NCBI GenBank assembly: GCA_033961575.1
Contig: CM066732.1
Span: 82,478,687-82,542,686, forward strand
DNA: 64,000 nucleotides
Origin: Aselliscus stoliczkanus
Taxonomy: Eukaryota > Chordata > Mammalia > Chiroptera > Hipposideridae
Reading direction: 5' to 3'
Part shown: positions 46,460 to 59,023 of the stretch, piece by piece
How the letters are laid out: the number at the start of each line of letters is the position of its first letter
Position numbering within the stretch: the first letter of the stretch is position 1
Translations under genes and position numbers: made by a program
The notes under the pieces: model-generated
Databases searched by the model: none
What the model saw: only the letters and a program-made list of their open reading frames with translations
Told to the model about the DNA's origin: nothing

Positions 46460-47180
46460 AAAAATGCAAGATTGTTTCCTCAAAAAATTAAAACATAGAA
46501 CTGCCATGTGACCCACTGCCAAGTGGAAGCAATTCCACTTCTGGGTACATACCCAGAGGAAATGAAAACAGGACATTGACAAGATACACGCATGACCACA
46601 TCATTGAAACATTACTGACAATAGCCAAAATACGTAAACAACCTACTGTCCATCAATGAGTAAATGGATAAAGAAGATGTGATATATATATATATGATAG
46701 GTATCATATATATATTTTATGTATACATATACACATATGTATATGTATATATGTATACATATATATAAAATGGAATATTATTGAGCCATGAGAAAGAAGG
46801 ACATCCTGTCATTTGTGACAACATGAATTAACTTTGAGGATGTTATGCTAAGTGAGATAAATTAGATAGAGAAAGGCAAATACTGTATAATAACACTTAT
46901 ATGTGGAATCTAAAAAGCCAAACTGTAAAAACAGTGAGTGAAATGGTTACCAGGAGTAGGGACATGGGGGGATAGGAGACATGTTGTTCAAGGATACAAA
47001 GCTGCAATGAGTAGTAAATAATTCCTACAGATCTAATGCACAGTATAGTGAATATAGACAATAATATCGAATGTCTTAGTCACAAGAGAAGTATACAAAA
47101 AAAACTACAATAATTTGAATTGTAAGACATAAAACTGTCATTACAACAGACATCATTATGTACTTTTAAAATTAAAAAAA
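46460..47180 (+). mobile_element. L1 3' end (ORF2 C-terminal part and 3' UTR), plus strand
   Basis: Typical L1 3' text: 'attccacttctgggtacata', 'acatgaattaactttgagga', 'ttatgctaagtgagataaat', 'acacttatatgtggaatcta', 'atggttaccaggagtaggga', ending in an AAAATTAAAAAAA tail at about 47168-47180. It is 5' truncated. A TA-rich repeat (46681-46770) interrupts the coding part. Frames are broken. Confidence 0.82.
46681..46770. repeat. (TA)n-rich microsatellite with inverted repeats
   Basis: ATATATATATGATAGG followed by TATCATATATATAT makes an almost loop-free inverted repeat centred near 46700. A second palindromic cluster of GTATACATAT/ATATGTATAC units runs to 46770. Confidence 0.88.
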
Positions 47181-47819
47181 TCTAAAGTCAAATGATTAGA
47201 AATAATAAGCGGATTTAGCAAAATTTTTTGAATATGGAAACTGGCCATAAAATCTGAAAACAACACACATAAATACACATAACAAATTATAGATCGCTAT
47301 TACATTGAAAGATACAATTAAGTTCAGGGACATTACATATTCAATGTGTTGTCCCTCACTAACAATACGTAATTCCAGAATGTCATGTAATAAGGAAAGC
47401 TTTAATGCAGCATTTCTATCAGTCCCTGTAATATGTGAATGTGTCACGTTATATGACTTCTGTATAATTTTTTACTGAAGAAATCTCTGCTTTAAGCATA
47501 TCCAACTATAAGTCCAGTGTCTCATTTTAATGGTGGGACTTAGGAGGAACTCAGACTATCTGTTGATATTTATAAATGACTGAGTAAATGACTCAAACTC
47601 TAAAATCTCTTAAATTCATGCTACTATTCAAATCACCTTTCATTGTAAGTTGGATGAATTTTATTCTTTGAGAGCTAAAAGTATTAAATCTCTCTTTTCT
47701 TTTAACAATATTGTCTCTCCAGTTTACTTCTCCAATCAACTGAATTGAACAAATGCGTATCCCCTTGTTAGTGATGTGTAAAAGAACTGCACAGAGTAGA
47801 TTGAGGCAATATGGTGCTG

Positions 47820-48047
47820 CTGAACAAAATGCACAGATTTAGTGCAAAACAGACAGGCTTCCAATTCCAGAATTAATTATGACACAAAAATTCTACGACT
47901 TAAGGCAAATTACTTTAACTTGCTAAACCTTAGTTTACACAGTTAAAAATGGGAAAAAATACCTATCTCCAAAGGTCACTGTAAAAATCAAAACGTGATT
48001 ATATATGCTAGCTTTCTTCCAGAATCCTTAGCACATGGTAAGTGTTG
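47820..48047 (+). repeat. MIR SINE, plus strand
   Basis: Degraded MIR across nearly its full length: 'gacaggcttccaattccaga', 'acgacttaaggcaaattact', 'ttaacttgctaaaccttagt', 'ttaaaaatgggaaaaaatac', 'tccttagcacatggtaagtg'. It passes directly into an (ATT)n run. Confidence 0.75.

Positions 48048-48093
<46 letters not shown>
48048..48093. repeat. (ATT)n microsatellite
   Basis: About 15 uninterrupted TTA/ATT units directly following the MIR 3' end, probably grown from its TTATTA tail. Confidence 0.95.
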
Positions 48094-48094
<1 letters not shown>

Positions 48095-48498
48095 AAATCA
48101 GTGACTGCAAAATTCTTGTACATATTTCTCACTGGAAACTCCAGAATGTCCAAATAAGAAAAGCTTAGGCAGAGAAATCTAGTTGTAAGGGGAGTTCTAG
48201 AAAATGTGTTTGAAACTACAGTTGCAGAGTAAGAGTACTTTTTAAATTTAGAGTACATATTTTATTTGACATGTCTTGGGCATAGTGGGTAATGAAGGAT
48301 ATGGGGAGTGTTGATACTTCTCTACTGACACTATGCAATTATCCTCCTGTGTGATGAATTTCCTAGTCAAATAAGAGTTTAAAGCAAAGGAAAAAAATAT
48401 TGCCTTCTGAAAACAAAGTCATAATTCTGAAGTAGAGGAAGTTAAAAGGCAGCTGCTAAGTTCTACAAAGTTTTACCAAGAACATTAAAGGCATTTTT

Positions 48499-51400
48499 TG
48501 TATTCTTTTATTGTTAAATAAACATTTTTTTAAAAATTAGCTTCAGGTGTACAACACAGTGCAATAGTTATACTTTTTACCCCTCAAAGTGACAACTCCC
48601 CTCCCCCAATTCCTCCCCCCTTATCATCCATATCTATTACAATTCTTTGACTCCCTTCCACAGTGTAATCCATATCCTGTGACTATCTATATATTCAATT
48701 ACAGTTGGCATACAATATTATACAACATCAGTTTCAGGTATACAGTGCAGTGATCAAGCCTCTATTCCACCCATCAAATGGTCTCCTTAATAAGACATGT
48801 GACCATCTGACATCCCACAAAATATTTACAACATTACTATATTCCCCGAACTGTCTTTCATATCCCTTTGACAATACTGTAGTTACCTATTTATGCTGTC
48901 TAATCCTTTCCCCTTCTCCCTCATCCCCACCCCCGATCCCAACTTGCAACCCTGTTTTTCCTCTACATCTATGAGTCTGTTTCTGTTTACTTTGCTCATT
49001 CTTTCAGTTTTTCAGATTCCACATATAAGTGAGATCATATGGTATTTGTCTTTCTCCATCTGACTTATTTCACTTATAATAGTCTCTAGGTCCATCCATA
49101 TCATTGCAAATGGCACAATTTCATTCTTCGTTATAGCGGAGTAATACTCCATTGTATAAATATACCACAGTTTCTTAAGCCAGTCATCTACCAATGGGCA
49201 TTTCGGTTGTTTCCAAGTCTTGGCTATTGTAAATAGCGCTGCAATAAACATAGGGGAGCATATATTTTTTTGAATTAGCGTCTTGGATTCTTCTGGGTAG
49301 ATATCCAAGAGTGAAATTGCTGGGTCATACGGCAGTTCCATTTCCAGTGTTTTGAGATACCTCCATACTGATTTCCATAATGGCTGCACCAATCTGCAGT
49401 CCCACCAACAGTGCACCAGGGTTCCCTTTTCTTCACACCCTGGCCAGCACTTGTTGTTTGTTGATTTATTGATGATAGCCATTCTGACCGGAGTGAGGTG
49501 GTATCTCATTGTGGTTTTTATTTGCATTTCCCTAATGAACAGTGAGGTTGAACATTTATTCATATGCCTGTTGGCCATCTGTATGTCCTCTTTAGAGAAA
49601 TGCCTCTTCATATCTTCTGCCCATTTTTTAATTGGGTTGTTTGTTTTTTTGGTGTTGAGTTTCATGGGTGTTTTATAAATTTTGGATATTAACACCTTAT
49701 CAGATATATCGTTGGCAAATATCTTCTCCCATTCAGTAGGCTGCCTTTTTGTTTATTGATGATTTCCTTTGCTGTGAAAAATCTTTGAAGTTTGACGTAA
49801 TCCCATATGTTCATTTTTTCTTTTATTTTCCTTGCCCGAGGGGATATATCAATAAAAATATTACTCAGGGTAATGTCTGCAAACTTACTCCCTATGTTTT
49901 CTTCTAGGAGTTTTATGGTTTCAGGTCTTACATTTAAGTCTTTAATCCATTTTGAGTTGTTCTCGTATATGGTGTAAGTAGGTGGTCCATTTTCATCTTT
50001 TTTACACGTGTCAGTCCAATTTTCCCAGCACCATTTATTAAATAGACTATCTTTACTCCAATGTAAATTCTTGCTTCCATTGTCATACATTAAATGACCA
50101 TATATGGATGGGTTTATTTCTGGGCTCTCTATTCTGTTCCATTGGTCTATGTGTCTGTTTTTATGCCAGTGCCAAATGTTTTGATTACTGTAGCCTTGTA
50201 GTATGTTTTGATGTCAGGTAGTATGATGCCTCCCACTTTGTTCTTATTTCTCAAGATTGCCGTAGCTATTCGAGGTCTTTTGTGGTTTCATATAAATTTT
50301 AGGATTCTACGTTCTATTTTTGAGAAAAATGTCCTTGGTAGTTTGATTGGAATTGCATTGAATCTATATATTGCCTTAGGTAGTATTGATATTTTAACTA
50401 TATTAATTCTTCCTATCCATGAACATGGTATGTATTTCCATTTATTTGTCTCTTCTTTGATTTCTCTTTTCAGTGTCTCATAATTTTCTGAGTACAGGTC
50501 TTTTACTTTTTTAGTTAAATTGATTCCTAGATATTTTATTGTTTTTGAAACAATTGTAAACGGGATTGATGTCCTGATTTCTTCTTCTGATAGTTTATTA
50601 TTGGTGTATACAAATGCAACTGATTTCTGAATATTAATTTTGTATCCTGCTACCTTACCAAATTTGTTTATCAGTTCTAGCAATTTTTTTGGTGGAGTCT
50701 TTGGGATTCTCTATATATAGTATCATGTCATCTGCATATAATGACAATTTTACTTCCTCTTTTCCAATTTGGATGCCTTTCATTTCATTTTCTTGTCTGA
50801 TTGTTGTGGCTAGAACTTCCAGAACTATGTTAAATAGAAGTGGTAAAAGTGGACAGCCTTGTCTTGTTCCTGATCTTAAGGGGAAAGTTTTTAGCCTTTC
50901 CCCAGTGAGTACGATGTTTGCTGTGGGCTTTCATATATGGCATTTATTATGTTGAGATATGATCCCACTATTCCCACTTTGCTAAGAGTTTTTATCATAA
51001 ATGGCTGCTGGATTTTGTCAAATGCTTTTTCTGCAACTATTGATATGATCATATGATTTTTATTTTTCATTTTGTTAATGTGATGTATTATGTTAATTGA
51101 TTTGCGGATATTGAACCAAACTTGCATACCAGGAATGAATCCCACTTGATGGTGGTGTATGATCTTTTTAATGAAATGCTGAATTCAGTTTCCTAGTATT
51201 TTATTGAGAATTTTTGCATCTATGTTCATTAGGGATATCGTCCTGTAATTTTCCTTTTTTGTAGTATCTTTGTCTGATTTAGGAATCAGGGTGATAGTGG
51301 CTTCATGGAAACAGTTTGGGAGCCTTTCCTCCTTCTGTATTTTTTGGAATAGTTTGAGGAGAATAGGTATTAATTCTTTATTGAATGTTTTGTAAAATTC

Positions 51401-51838
51401 ACCTGTGAAGCCATCTGGTCCAGGAATTTGTTTGTTGGAAGATTGTTGATTACTGATTCAATTTCTTTGGCAGTAATCAGTCTGTTCTGTTTCTTTTTGG
51501 TTCCGACTTGATAGATTGTATGCTTCTAGAAATTTTTCCATTTCTTCCAGATTGTCGAATTTGTTAGCATATAGTTGCTCATAGTATTTTCTTAAAATTT
51601 TCTGTATTTCTGTAGTATCTGTTGTCATTTCTCCTCTTTCGTTTCTGATTTTATTAATTTAGGTCCTCTCTCTCTTTTTCTTGGTGAGTCTGGCTAAGGG
51701 TTTGTCGATTTTGTTTATCCTTTCCAAAAATCAACTTTTGGTTTCATTGATCTTTTGTATTGATTATTTGTTCTCTATTTCATTTATTTCTGCTCTGGTT
51801 TTTATTATTTCCTTCCTTATATTCCCTTTAGGCTTGTT
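48499..51838 (-). mobile_element. 5'-truncated L1, minus strand, with target-site duplication
   Basis: A perfect 14-bp duplication, TTAAAGGCATTTTT, at 48485-48498 and 51839-51852 defines one 3,340-bp insertion. The 3' UTR is 48499-49011 (T-rich tail at the low-coordinate end). The rest encodes the last ~2.8 kb of ORF2 in several open pieces: 49012-49695 (227 codons), 49689-50090, 50288-50683 and 50891-51145. The reverse-transcriptase YADD box is intact at 50727-50738. The endonuclease domain and 5' UTR are absent. The long open pieces indicate a much younger insertion than the other minus-strand L1s. Confidence 0.93.
49012..51838 (-). pseudogene. L1 ORF2 pseudogene (reverse transcriptase and C-terminal parts)
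   Basis: ORF2p nicks DNA with its endonuclease and reverse-transcribes L1 RNA at the nick. Here only reverse-transcriptase and C-terminal regions remain. Visible pieces from N to C: '…[20 protein letters not shown]' (from 50891-51145), YADD at 50727-50738, '…[20 protein letters not shown]' (50288-50683), and the C-terminal piece with a Cys-rich stretch ([18 protein letters not shown]) ending '…[10 protein letters not shown]' with a stop just below 49015. A few frameshifts and stops separate the pieces. It cannot make a full protein. Confidence 0.88.
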
Positions 51839-51852
51839 TTAAAGGCATTTTT

Positions 51853-54375
51853 AATTGCCATAGTTTCATTACTATAGTATATTTATAATATGTTGGCATT
51901 TATTGACATCAGTCTGTAATACAGGTGGTAACAAAAAGGAAAGTAAATTTGATGTAAGATTACACATTGCAATGCAGGTAACTAAAAATGTTTTTAAAAA
52001 ACCCTTAATTTTTAATGCAAAAATTAGGTTTGTGTAAAATTCAAAATAATAATCTCAAAATTACATTGTTTTAAAAAGTGTTAGCTGTTCAAATGTAATA
52101 CCAAGATTGGCAGAGAATTGGAGTAACAAACATTACTGAGATCATCTTAAAGTTGGGGGAATATGTGCTCATTCTCACAAGATTCACTCACTGGCTCTGT
52201 CTTTTCCTAACAAAATCACAGTCAGAATATAATTAGAATCCCAAAGAAATATAAATAAACACAATTATGAAACAAATATTTGTGTTGTTTCTAGGACTGG
52301 TTAAGCAATGGAGATAGGGAACTCAATGTAAACCCTGAGAGCCCTGCTCTTCTGAAGTTTACGTTCAGTCATCAAAACATGAAATGTCAAAAAATTTCTA
52401 ATCCAGTGTTTGTGAAGTTGAGTGGGACAGCCTCTATTCAGACTTCAGCTTTGTTCAGATTTAAAATATTTGCATTCAGAAAAACTGAATGAAAGAGGAT
52501 TTTTTTTTTATAAGAACGTTCCTGGCACCAGAATTTTTAACTAGTAATATGATTTTTTGCTGTCATTGTTGTTTAAGAATCTTCCAATTATAAGATACAA
52601 AAGAAGAATTTAGAGTTTTAGAGTATTATTGTATTGAAGAGAATATATTTCCCAAAGATTACAGGTGCTAATATAATAATGGGAATTTTCAGTTCGTTCT
52701 ATAAAACTGTATCATAAGTTTAGGCTGCTAACAGTCAGAATTTGGGTATGAAAGCCTGAAAAGATAGTGGTATTTTTTGTTTCTTTATTTGCTTGTTAAA
52801 AACAGAGAGCTATAAATTGAGGTTGATAGAATCTATCTTCCAAATCCTAACTGTAACTTAGTTTTAAGAATTCTGAATCTGTGTTCTGACCAAGAGCTTC
52901 TGAAATGCCAAGTGACCCTAGTGCTCTGTCTCACAATATTAAACTGCAAAAATCAACCATGGGGCTCAGAATAGCAATCAATTGTGTGAATTGATCTACG
53001 AGGGTTCATAAGTGCTTAACATTATGCTAATTGCTGTAAGCATACAAGCAAAGTTTAAGACATAATATTAACTCTCAAAGAGTTTAAGAGTTCATTCGGA
53101 AATACATATGAAATAAATACCTTAAGAAAACAACATAACAACACCTTGAATAATTAAGTGTTTACTGGAAGAATTTCAGGGGATGAGGTAGTTAATAGAT
53201 ATTTTGCTAATTAGAAAATAACTATAGGAGGAGACGAACTAGGGACTGGCCTGTCGATCTGGATGGCATTTGTGTAGGAAAAAAATGGTGAGAATACTGC
53301 AGACAAAAATGGCATGATGAAAGAAGACACATAATGAGAAGAATAACTGTGCCATTATTGAATGTGCAGACATTATAAAAGTATGAACTGAGAATCCTCA
53401 CCCCATGTTGTATTATAATTTCTGTAACATAATCCTAGTCACAATACAGTTGTCTTCAAGGTCAAGATTTTTATAGTATTTGTCATTTAAGGATATATAT
53501 GTGGAGAAATGTAAATAAATAAATAAAATGTATTGTTTAAGCACATTCTTCAATATTGATTGATCCTCTAAGTGGTTGTATTTTGTCAAAAGTCTCATAA
53601 TACAAGCATAACATTAATATAGAAAAACAGAAGTATATAGGAGTCAAGAAATATTTTTAGGACACAGAGCTCAAACTCAGCTTCTTAGCCTGGAAAGTAT
53701 ATTCTCTTTTCAAGTAGAATATAAGATTTTGTACAAATTATGGTGGATAAATTCTCTGTTTCTAAGGAGAAAGGGAGAGGGACAGGGTAGGAATAAGGAG
53801 AGGGAGAAAGAATGAGAGACAGAGACAGAGAAGGACTGAAATTGCAGACCAATGTTTTTAGAAAAATTATCTTCTCTCTCTGAATTTTAACACAAAAGAA
53901 AAATTACTAAGGTAAATTATGAATTCTTAAATTTCTAAGAAAATGTTATTAAGCCCTTTTCCAAAGCACTGACTAGAAACAAGTGGTGATTGAAGTGACT
54001 ACTTGAAGTGAATTCCCTATGAACTCATCCCTCTCCAAAGGAAATCTATAAGGGTGTTCAAAATGGTTTCCCTGTTCAATAGTACAACACAGCTTTCTTA
54101 AATGCTAAAATCATCTAAAACACCATGCATGGTAATTTATACTAAATTAAAACAGCTTCAATTCAGTGGAATAGGGATTAACATCACAATTACCTATAAT
54201 ATTAACAAAGACAAGAAAGAAATACCACTGATGAGCGGCCTCTAAATCATTCAGCTTATCACTGCACAGCGTTGTCAGACACTGGGCAAGCACATTTTGT
54301 TTTGCTTATTGCTAACTAAAATTAAAAAAAAGGTCTGGGGGGCAATCAGTTTCACTAGTAGTCAATAGTTTAAAT
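51853..54375. other. Mostly unassigned; faint reversed L2-like pieces
   Basis: Two short intervals (about 52255-52375 and 52990-53105) resemble reversed L2 ends ('ttctgaagtttacgttcagt'; 'taagtgcttaacattatgct'). A purine-rich stretch lies at 53765-53836 (GGAGAGGGAGAAAGAATGAG). Otherwise nothing recognised. No gene. Confidence 0.42.
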
Positions 54376-54387
54376 GGACCATTACTA

Positions 54388-56085
54388 AAAGAAAGGGGAA
54401 GGGGAGGCAAGATGGTGGAGTAGATTAATGTTCTGCTTTCCTCCTACCATGACCACATTAAAATTACAACTAAATTATTGAACAATTAACCTGGAGAACC
54501 AACTAAAATCTAATTGAACATAAATCCTGTAGCAAAGGATATAAAGAAGCTACATTGAGAATGGCTGGAGAAGTGGAGATGTGAAATAAGCTGGCCCCAT
54601 GCCTGCACATGGCAGTTGAGAGCTGGGAGGGGTATCTTGGCTGCAAAAGTTCCTCCCCCTTGGAGGAGTGCGGGATACCAGACCCACACTGGGCTCCCCT
54701 GCTTAGAGTACTAGTGCTGGGAAACTTCTGGCTGTGAAAAACGGTGGAGTCTGAACTTCTGGGTGAGAAGGAAGACTATGGAAAACCCAGGTGTCCTCTT
54801 AAAGGGCCAGCATACAGACTGATTCACTCACAGGCACTTACCCTGGGCTCCAGCAGAGGTACAGTGCCTTGGAAGGTAGAAGAGACATACAGGGAGAAAC
54901 TGAGTTCTGTGGCTTCAGGGCAAGCACTAGAAGAACAGGTGCCATTTTCCCTGTGTAGAATCTTTCTCCTGTGCAGCCAGTAGGCAGGTACCATTTTTCC
55001 TGTGTTGAGCCTCCCTCTCCCACATGGCCAAGTCTGAATCTGCATTGGCCTGGTGAGTTCTGCTCACTCTACCCTGATGACTCCCTGGGACCCTGCACAG
55101 CCAAACTCAACAGAGACAGGTCAATTTCTGCAGCTGCCAGCCCTGGCCCATGCATCACAGGAGACTCAGGAGCAAACAGCTCACCTCAACTTGAACATCA
55201 CCATGCTTCCCCTGGCCAGCAGCCAGGCTTGGTCTGTGCTACAGTCTTTCTTGGGCAACTCCAGGGGTCAGTGGGCCCCAGGCAGATAGTGGCTGGTCTC
55301 AGGGTTCTTTGTCTCTTTTTCTGAGTAGCTCCAGGTTCAGAACTGATGCCAAACTAGAATCTACACCACTGGCCCCAGCCTGGTGACTCCCTGAGATACC
55401 ACCTCACCCAACTCACATACCACACAAGGCTCTAGCAGTGGCTGAGGCTTATAGGATCTGACAGGTGGCAGCAGACCTTGGGATGCCTTGAGCTTTTTGT
55501 GGAGCTAACACAGGCTCAGTAGTGGCAGCAGCTGTCCTCTGTTCCAAGTGTGGCCCCTCCCACATCCACGTCCAGGAAGCGACCATTTGTATATCACATT
55601 GTAGCTCCTACCAGGTAGCTTCCAGCCAGTCACAGGTAGCAGCTGATATAGGTGTGGCATGCAATGGAGCCCCTCCCAAGAAGACCTAACACAATATACC
55701 TGGTGCCCAGCTTCAGGACACAACAGAGCACCACCAAATTAGCCCTATAAGTGGCACACCAAAAGGGTGGTCTCAGCAGGCACCAGAGCCTGCTGAAGCT
55801 TATCCTGCTCCAGCTATAAGCTGTGGAGGAAACCAAACCCCAAAGCCAGTCAGCCTGAGGGTCAATTCCAGACACTGATGTGCCAACAGCAATCAAGGTT
55901 TAACTATAACAGGAGGACACACAAAATCCACACAAGGGACACTTCTGGAGCACCCAGCACAGGTGATCAGGGAGACTGCATCACTGGGCTCACAGGGCAC
56001 CTACTCCACATGGCCGCAGGGCTAAGATTGGGAGATGAAGCTGATCTACATAATACATAGAAACAAACACAGAGAGGCAGTCAAA
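54388..56085 (+). promoter_or_regulatory. L1 5' UTR with internal promoter remnant
   Basis: About 1.7 kb, noticeably GC-richer than its flanks. A YY1-like CAAGATGG core lies within 20-30 bp of the 5' end, as in L1 promoters generally. The interior is homologous to the 5' UTRs at 29641 and 63634. Short open frames inside it (for example 54971-55324) are incidental. Whether any promoter activity remains is unknown. Confidence 0.7.
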
Positions 56086-57010
56086 ATGAGGAAAAAACTA
56101 AATATATCCCAAATGAAAGAACAGGAAGAAAACTCCAGAAAAAGAAATGAATGAAATGGAGGTAAACAACCTACAAGAAAAAGACTTCAAAACAATGGTT
56201 ATTATAAGGATGCTCAAGGAACATAGTGAGAGCTTCAACAAAGAGAAAGCAAGCATAAAAAAGGACCAAAAAACCATAAAAAGGCATCAGTCAGAAATGA
56301 AGAACACAGTTATTGAAATGAAGAGTGCACCAGAAGCAATCATCAGCAGAATAGGTGAAGCAGAGGTTCAAATCAGTGATTTGGAAGACAACGTAGTAAA
56401 AAACACCAAATCAGAACAGCAAAAAGAAAGACAAAAAAAAAAAAAAAAGATAGTTTAAGGAACCTCTGGGACAACATCGAGTGCACCAACGTTCACATCA
56501 TATGGCTATCAGAAGGAAAAGAGAGAAAGCAAAGAATTGAGATCTTATTTGAAGAAATAATGACTAAAAGCATTCCTAAGCTGGTGAAGGAAATAGATAT
56601 ACAAGTCCAGGAAGCACAGAGAATCCAAAACAACATGAACCTGAAAAGGCCCACACCAAGACACATCATAATTAAACTGGCAAAGGTTAAAGACAAATAG
56701 AGAATCTTAAATGCAGCAAGAGAAAGGCACACAGTTACTTACAAGGGAGCTCCCATAAGACTGTCAGCTGATTTCTTAATAGGAACTCTGCAGGCCAGAG
56801 AGATTGACTCAAAATATTTAGAGATGAAAAGCAAGGACCTACAACCAAGACTACTCTGCCTTGCAAGGCTACCATTAAAAATTGAAGAAGAGACAAAGAG
56901 CTTCACAGACCTGAAAAAGTTAAAAAAGTTGATTACCACCAAATTGGTATTAAAAGATATGTTAAAGGAACTTCTTTAAGAAGAAATGGGGAGAAAAGAA
57001 GATACATATG
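56086..57010 (+). pseudogene. L1 ORF1 pseudogene
   Basis: The inferred start is the ATG at 56086 (context 'gtcaaaatgagg'). A frameshift near 56145 moves the frame, and the coiled-coil part is open at 56147-56458 (Lys/Glu-rich; '…EKDFKTMVIIRMLKEHSES'). The frame ends at an A-run (56434-56448) that has probably slipped. The RNA-recognition part downstream is recognisable only at DNA level ('cccacaccaagacacatcat'). ORF1p would normally form a trimer that binds L1 RNA. Confidence 0.75.
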
Positions 57011-57094
57011 AATAATAAAATGGCAATAACTATGTATCTATCAATAATCACTAAATGTAAATGGATTAAATGTTCTAATCAAAAGACATAGGGT

Positions 57095-57319
57095 CTGATG
57101 TTGTATAGTATTGTAAGCCAACTGTAACTGAATATGTTGATGGTCACGGGATGTGGAGTATACTGTGGCGGGGAGTCAGGGGAGTTGTGATAGATATGTA
57201 TGATATGGGGGGGGAGTGGGGTGGCGAACTGGGGAAGGGGCGTTGTCACTTTGGGGGGTAAAGAGTGTAACTATTGCATTGTGTTGTACGCCTGAAACTA
57301 ATAAAAAAAATTAAAAAAA
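57095..57319 (+). mobile_element. Nested, severely 5'-truncated L1 (3' UTR only), plus strand
   Basis: It interrupts the ORF2 text 'caaaagacatagggt | aaattaatgg' of the host L1, with ATAGGGT on both sides (57088-57094 and 57320-57326). The 225-bp insert ends in AATAAAAAAAATTAAAAAAAA and is the same 3' UTR type as the minus-strand L1 at 48499 ('aactattgcattgtgttgta', 'cgcctgaaactaataaaa'). It contains a G-rich tract at 57207-57240. Confidence 0.9.
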
Positions 57320-58981
57320 ATAGGGTAAATTAATGGATAAAAAAATAAGACCCATAAATATACTGTCTACAAGAGACTCATTTCAGATTCAAAGACACAC
57401 ACAAACTTAAAGTAAAATGATGAAAAAAGACATTTTATGTGAATGAAAACAAAACAAACCAAAAAGCTGGATTAGCACTACTTATATCAAACTAGATAGA
57501 TTTTGAAACAAAGGCTATACTGAGAGACAAAGAGGGACATTACATAATGATAAAGGGATCAATCCAACAAGAGGATAAAATCCTTGTAAACATTTATGCA
57601 TCCAATATAGGAACACCTAAATATATAAAGCAAATATTGAATGACATAAAGGGAGAGATCAACAGTAATACAGTCATAGTAGGGGAATTTAACACCCCAT
57701 TGACACCAATGAACAGATCTCCCAGATAGAAAATCAACAAGGAAACAGTGGCCTTAAATTACATACTAAACCAAATGGATTTAATCAATAATTTTAGAGC
57801 ATTTCAACTCAAAGCAGCAGAATATACATTCTTTTCAACTGCACATGGAATATTTTCCAAGCCAGACCACATGTGAGGCCACAAAACAAACCTCAATAAA
57901 TTTGAGAAGACTGAAATCATATCAAGTGTTTTCTCTGATAGAATGGAATGAAACAATGGAATGAAACTAGAAATCAATTACAAGAAAATCTGAAAAATAC
58001 ACAAACACTTGGAGGCTAAAAACATGCTTCTTAATAACGAATGAGTTAATGAAATCACAAAAGAAAAAAACCCAAAAACGTCTTGAGAAAAATGAAAATG
58101 AAAACACGACCCAAAATCTATAGGGCACAGCAAAAGCAGTCCTAAGAAGGAAATTCAGAGCATACTTGCCTACCTCAAGAAACAAGAAAAATTTCAAGTA
58201 AACAAGTTAACACTACATCTAAAGGAACTAGAAAAAGAACAATGAGCAAAGCCCAAGTGAGTAGGAAGAAGGAAATAATAAAGCTCAGAGCAGAAATACA
58301 CAAAATAGAATCCAAAGAAACTACAAAAGAACAATAAAACCAAGAGCCATTCTTTGAAAAGATAAACAAAATTAATAAACTTTTAACTAGAGCCATCAAG
58401 AAAAAAGAAAAAGGATATCTAAATAAATAAAATCAGAAATGGAGAAGTGACAACTGACAACAAACACAGAAATACAAAAAATTATAAGAAAGTGTTCCAA
58501 ACAATTACATTAGAAAACCTGGAAGAAATGGATAAATTTCTAGGAACATATAATCTTCTAAGACTGAATCAAGAAGAAACAGAAAATCCAAACATATCAA
58601 TTACCACAAACAAAATTGAAGCAGTGATCAAAAAACTCCCAATAGGCAAAAGATCTGTACCATACAGCCTCAGAGATGAATTAGAAGACTTAACACCTAT
58701 CCTTCTTAAACTATTCCAAAAAAAAATGTAAGAGCAAGGAAAGCTCCCATGCTCGTTCTATAAGTCTAGTATCAGCCTGATTCCAAAACCAGACAAATAC
58801 ATAATAAAAAAGATAATTATAGGCCAATATCCCTGATGAACATAGATGCAAAAATTCTCAACAAACTGTCAGCAAATTGAATGCAGCAATATATTATAAA
58901 AATCATGCACCAATCAATTGGGATTTATTCCTGGGATGCAAGATTGGTTCAATATCCACAAGTCAATTAATGTGATACACC

Positions 58982-58988
58982 AAATAAG

Positions 58989-59019
<31 letters not shown>

Positions 59020-59023
59020 ATAT
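58982..59023. repeat. (AAAT)n microsatellite inside L1 ORF2
   Basis: About nine AAAT units interrupting the reverse-transcriptase-coding part after 'gtgatacaccaaataagta'. Confidence 0.93.

Noticed and set aside
48048..48093. Possible CRISPR-like or satellite array
   Set aside because: Simple (ATT)n microsatellite. No spaced direct repeats of CRISPR type occur anywhere in the window.
54971..55324. 117-codon open frame in GC-richer sequence
   Set aside because: Lies wholly inside the L1 5' UTR; other L1 5' UTRs in the window do not preserve it.
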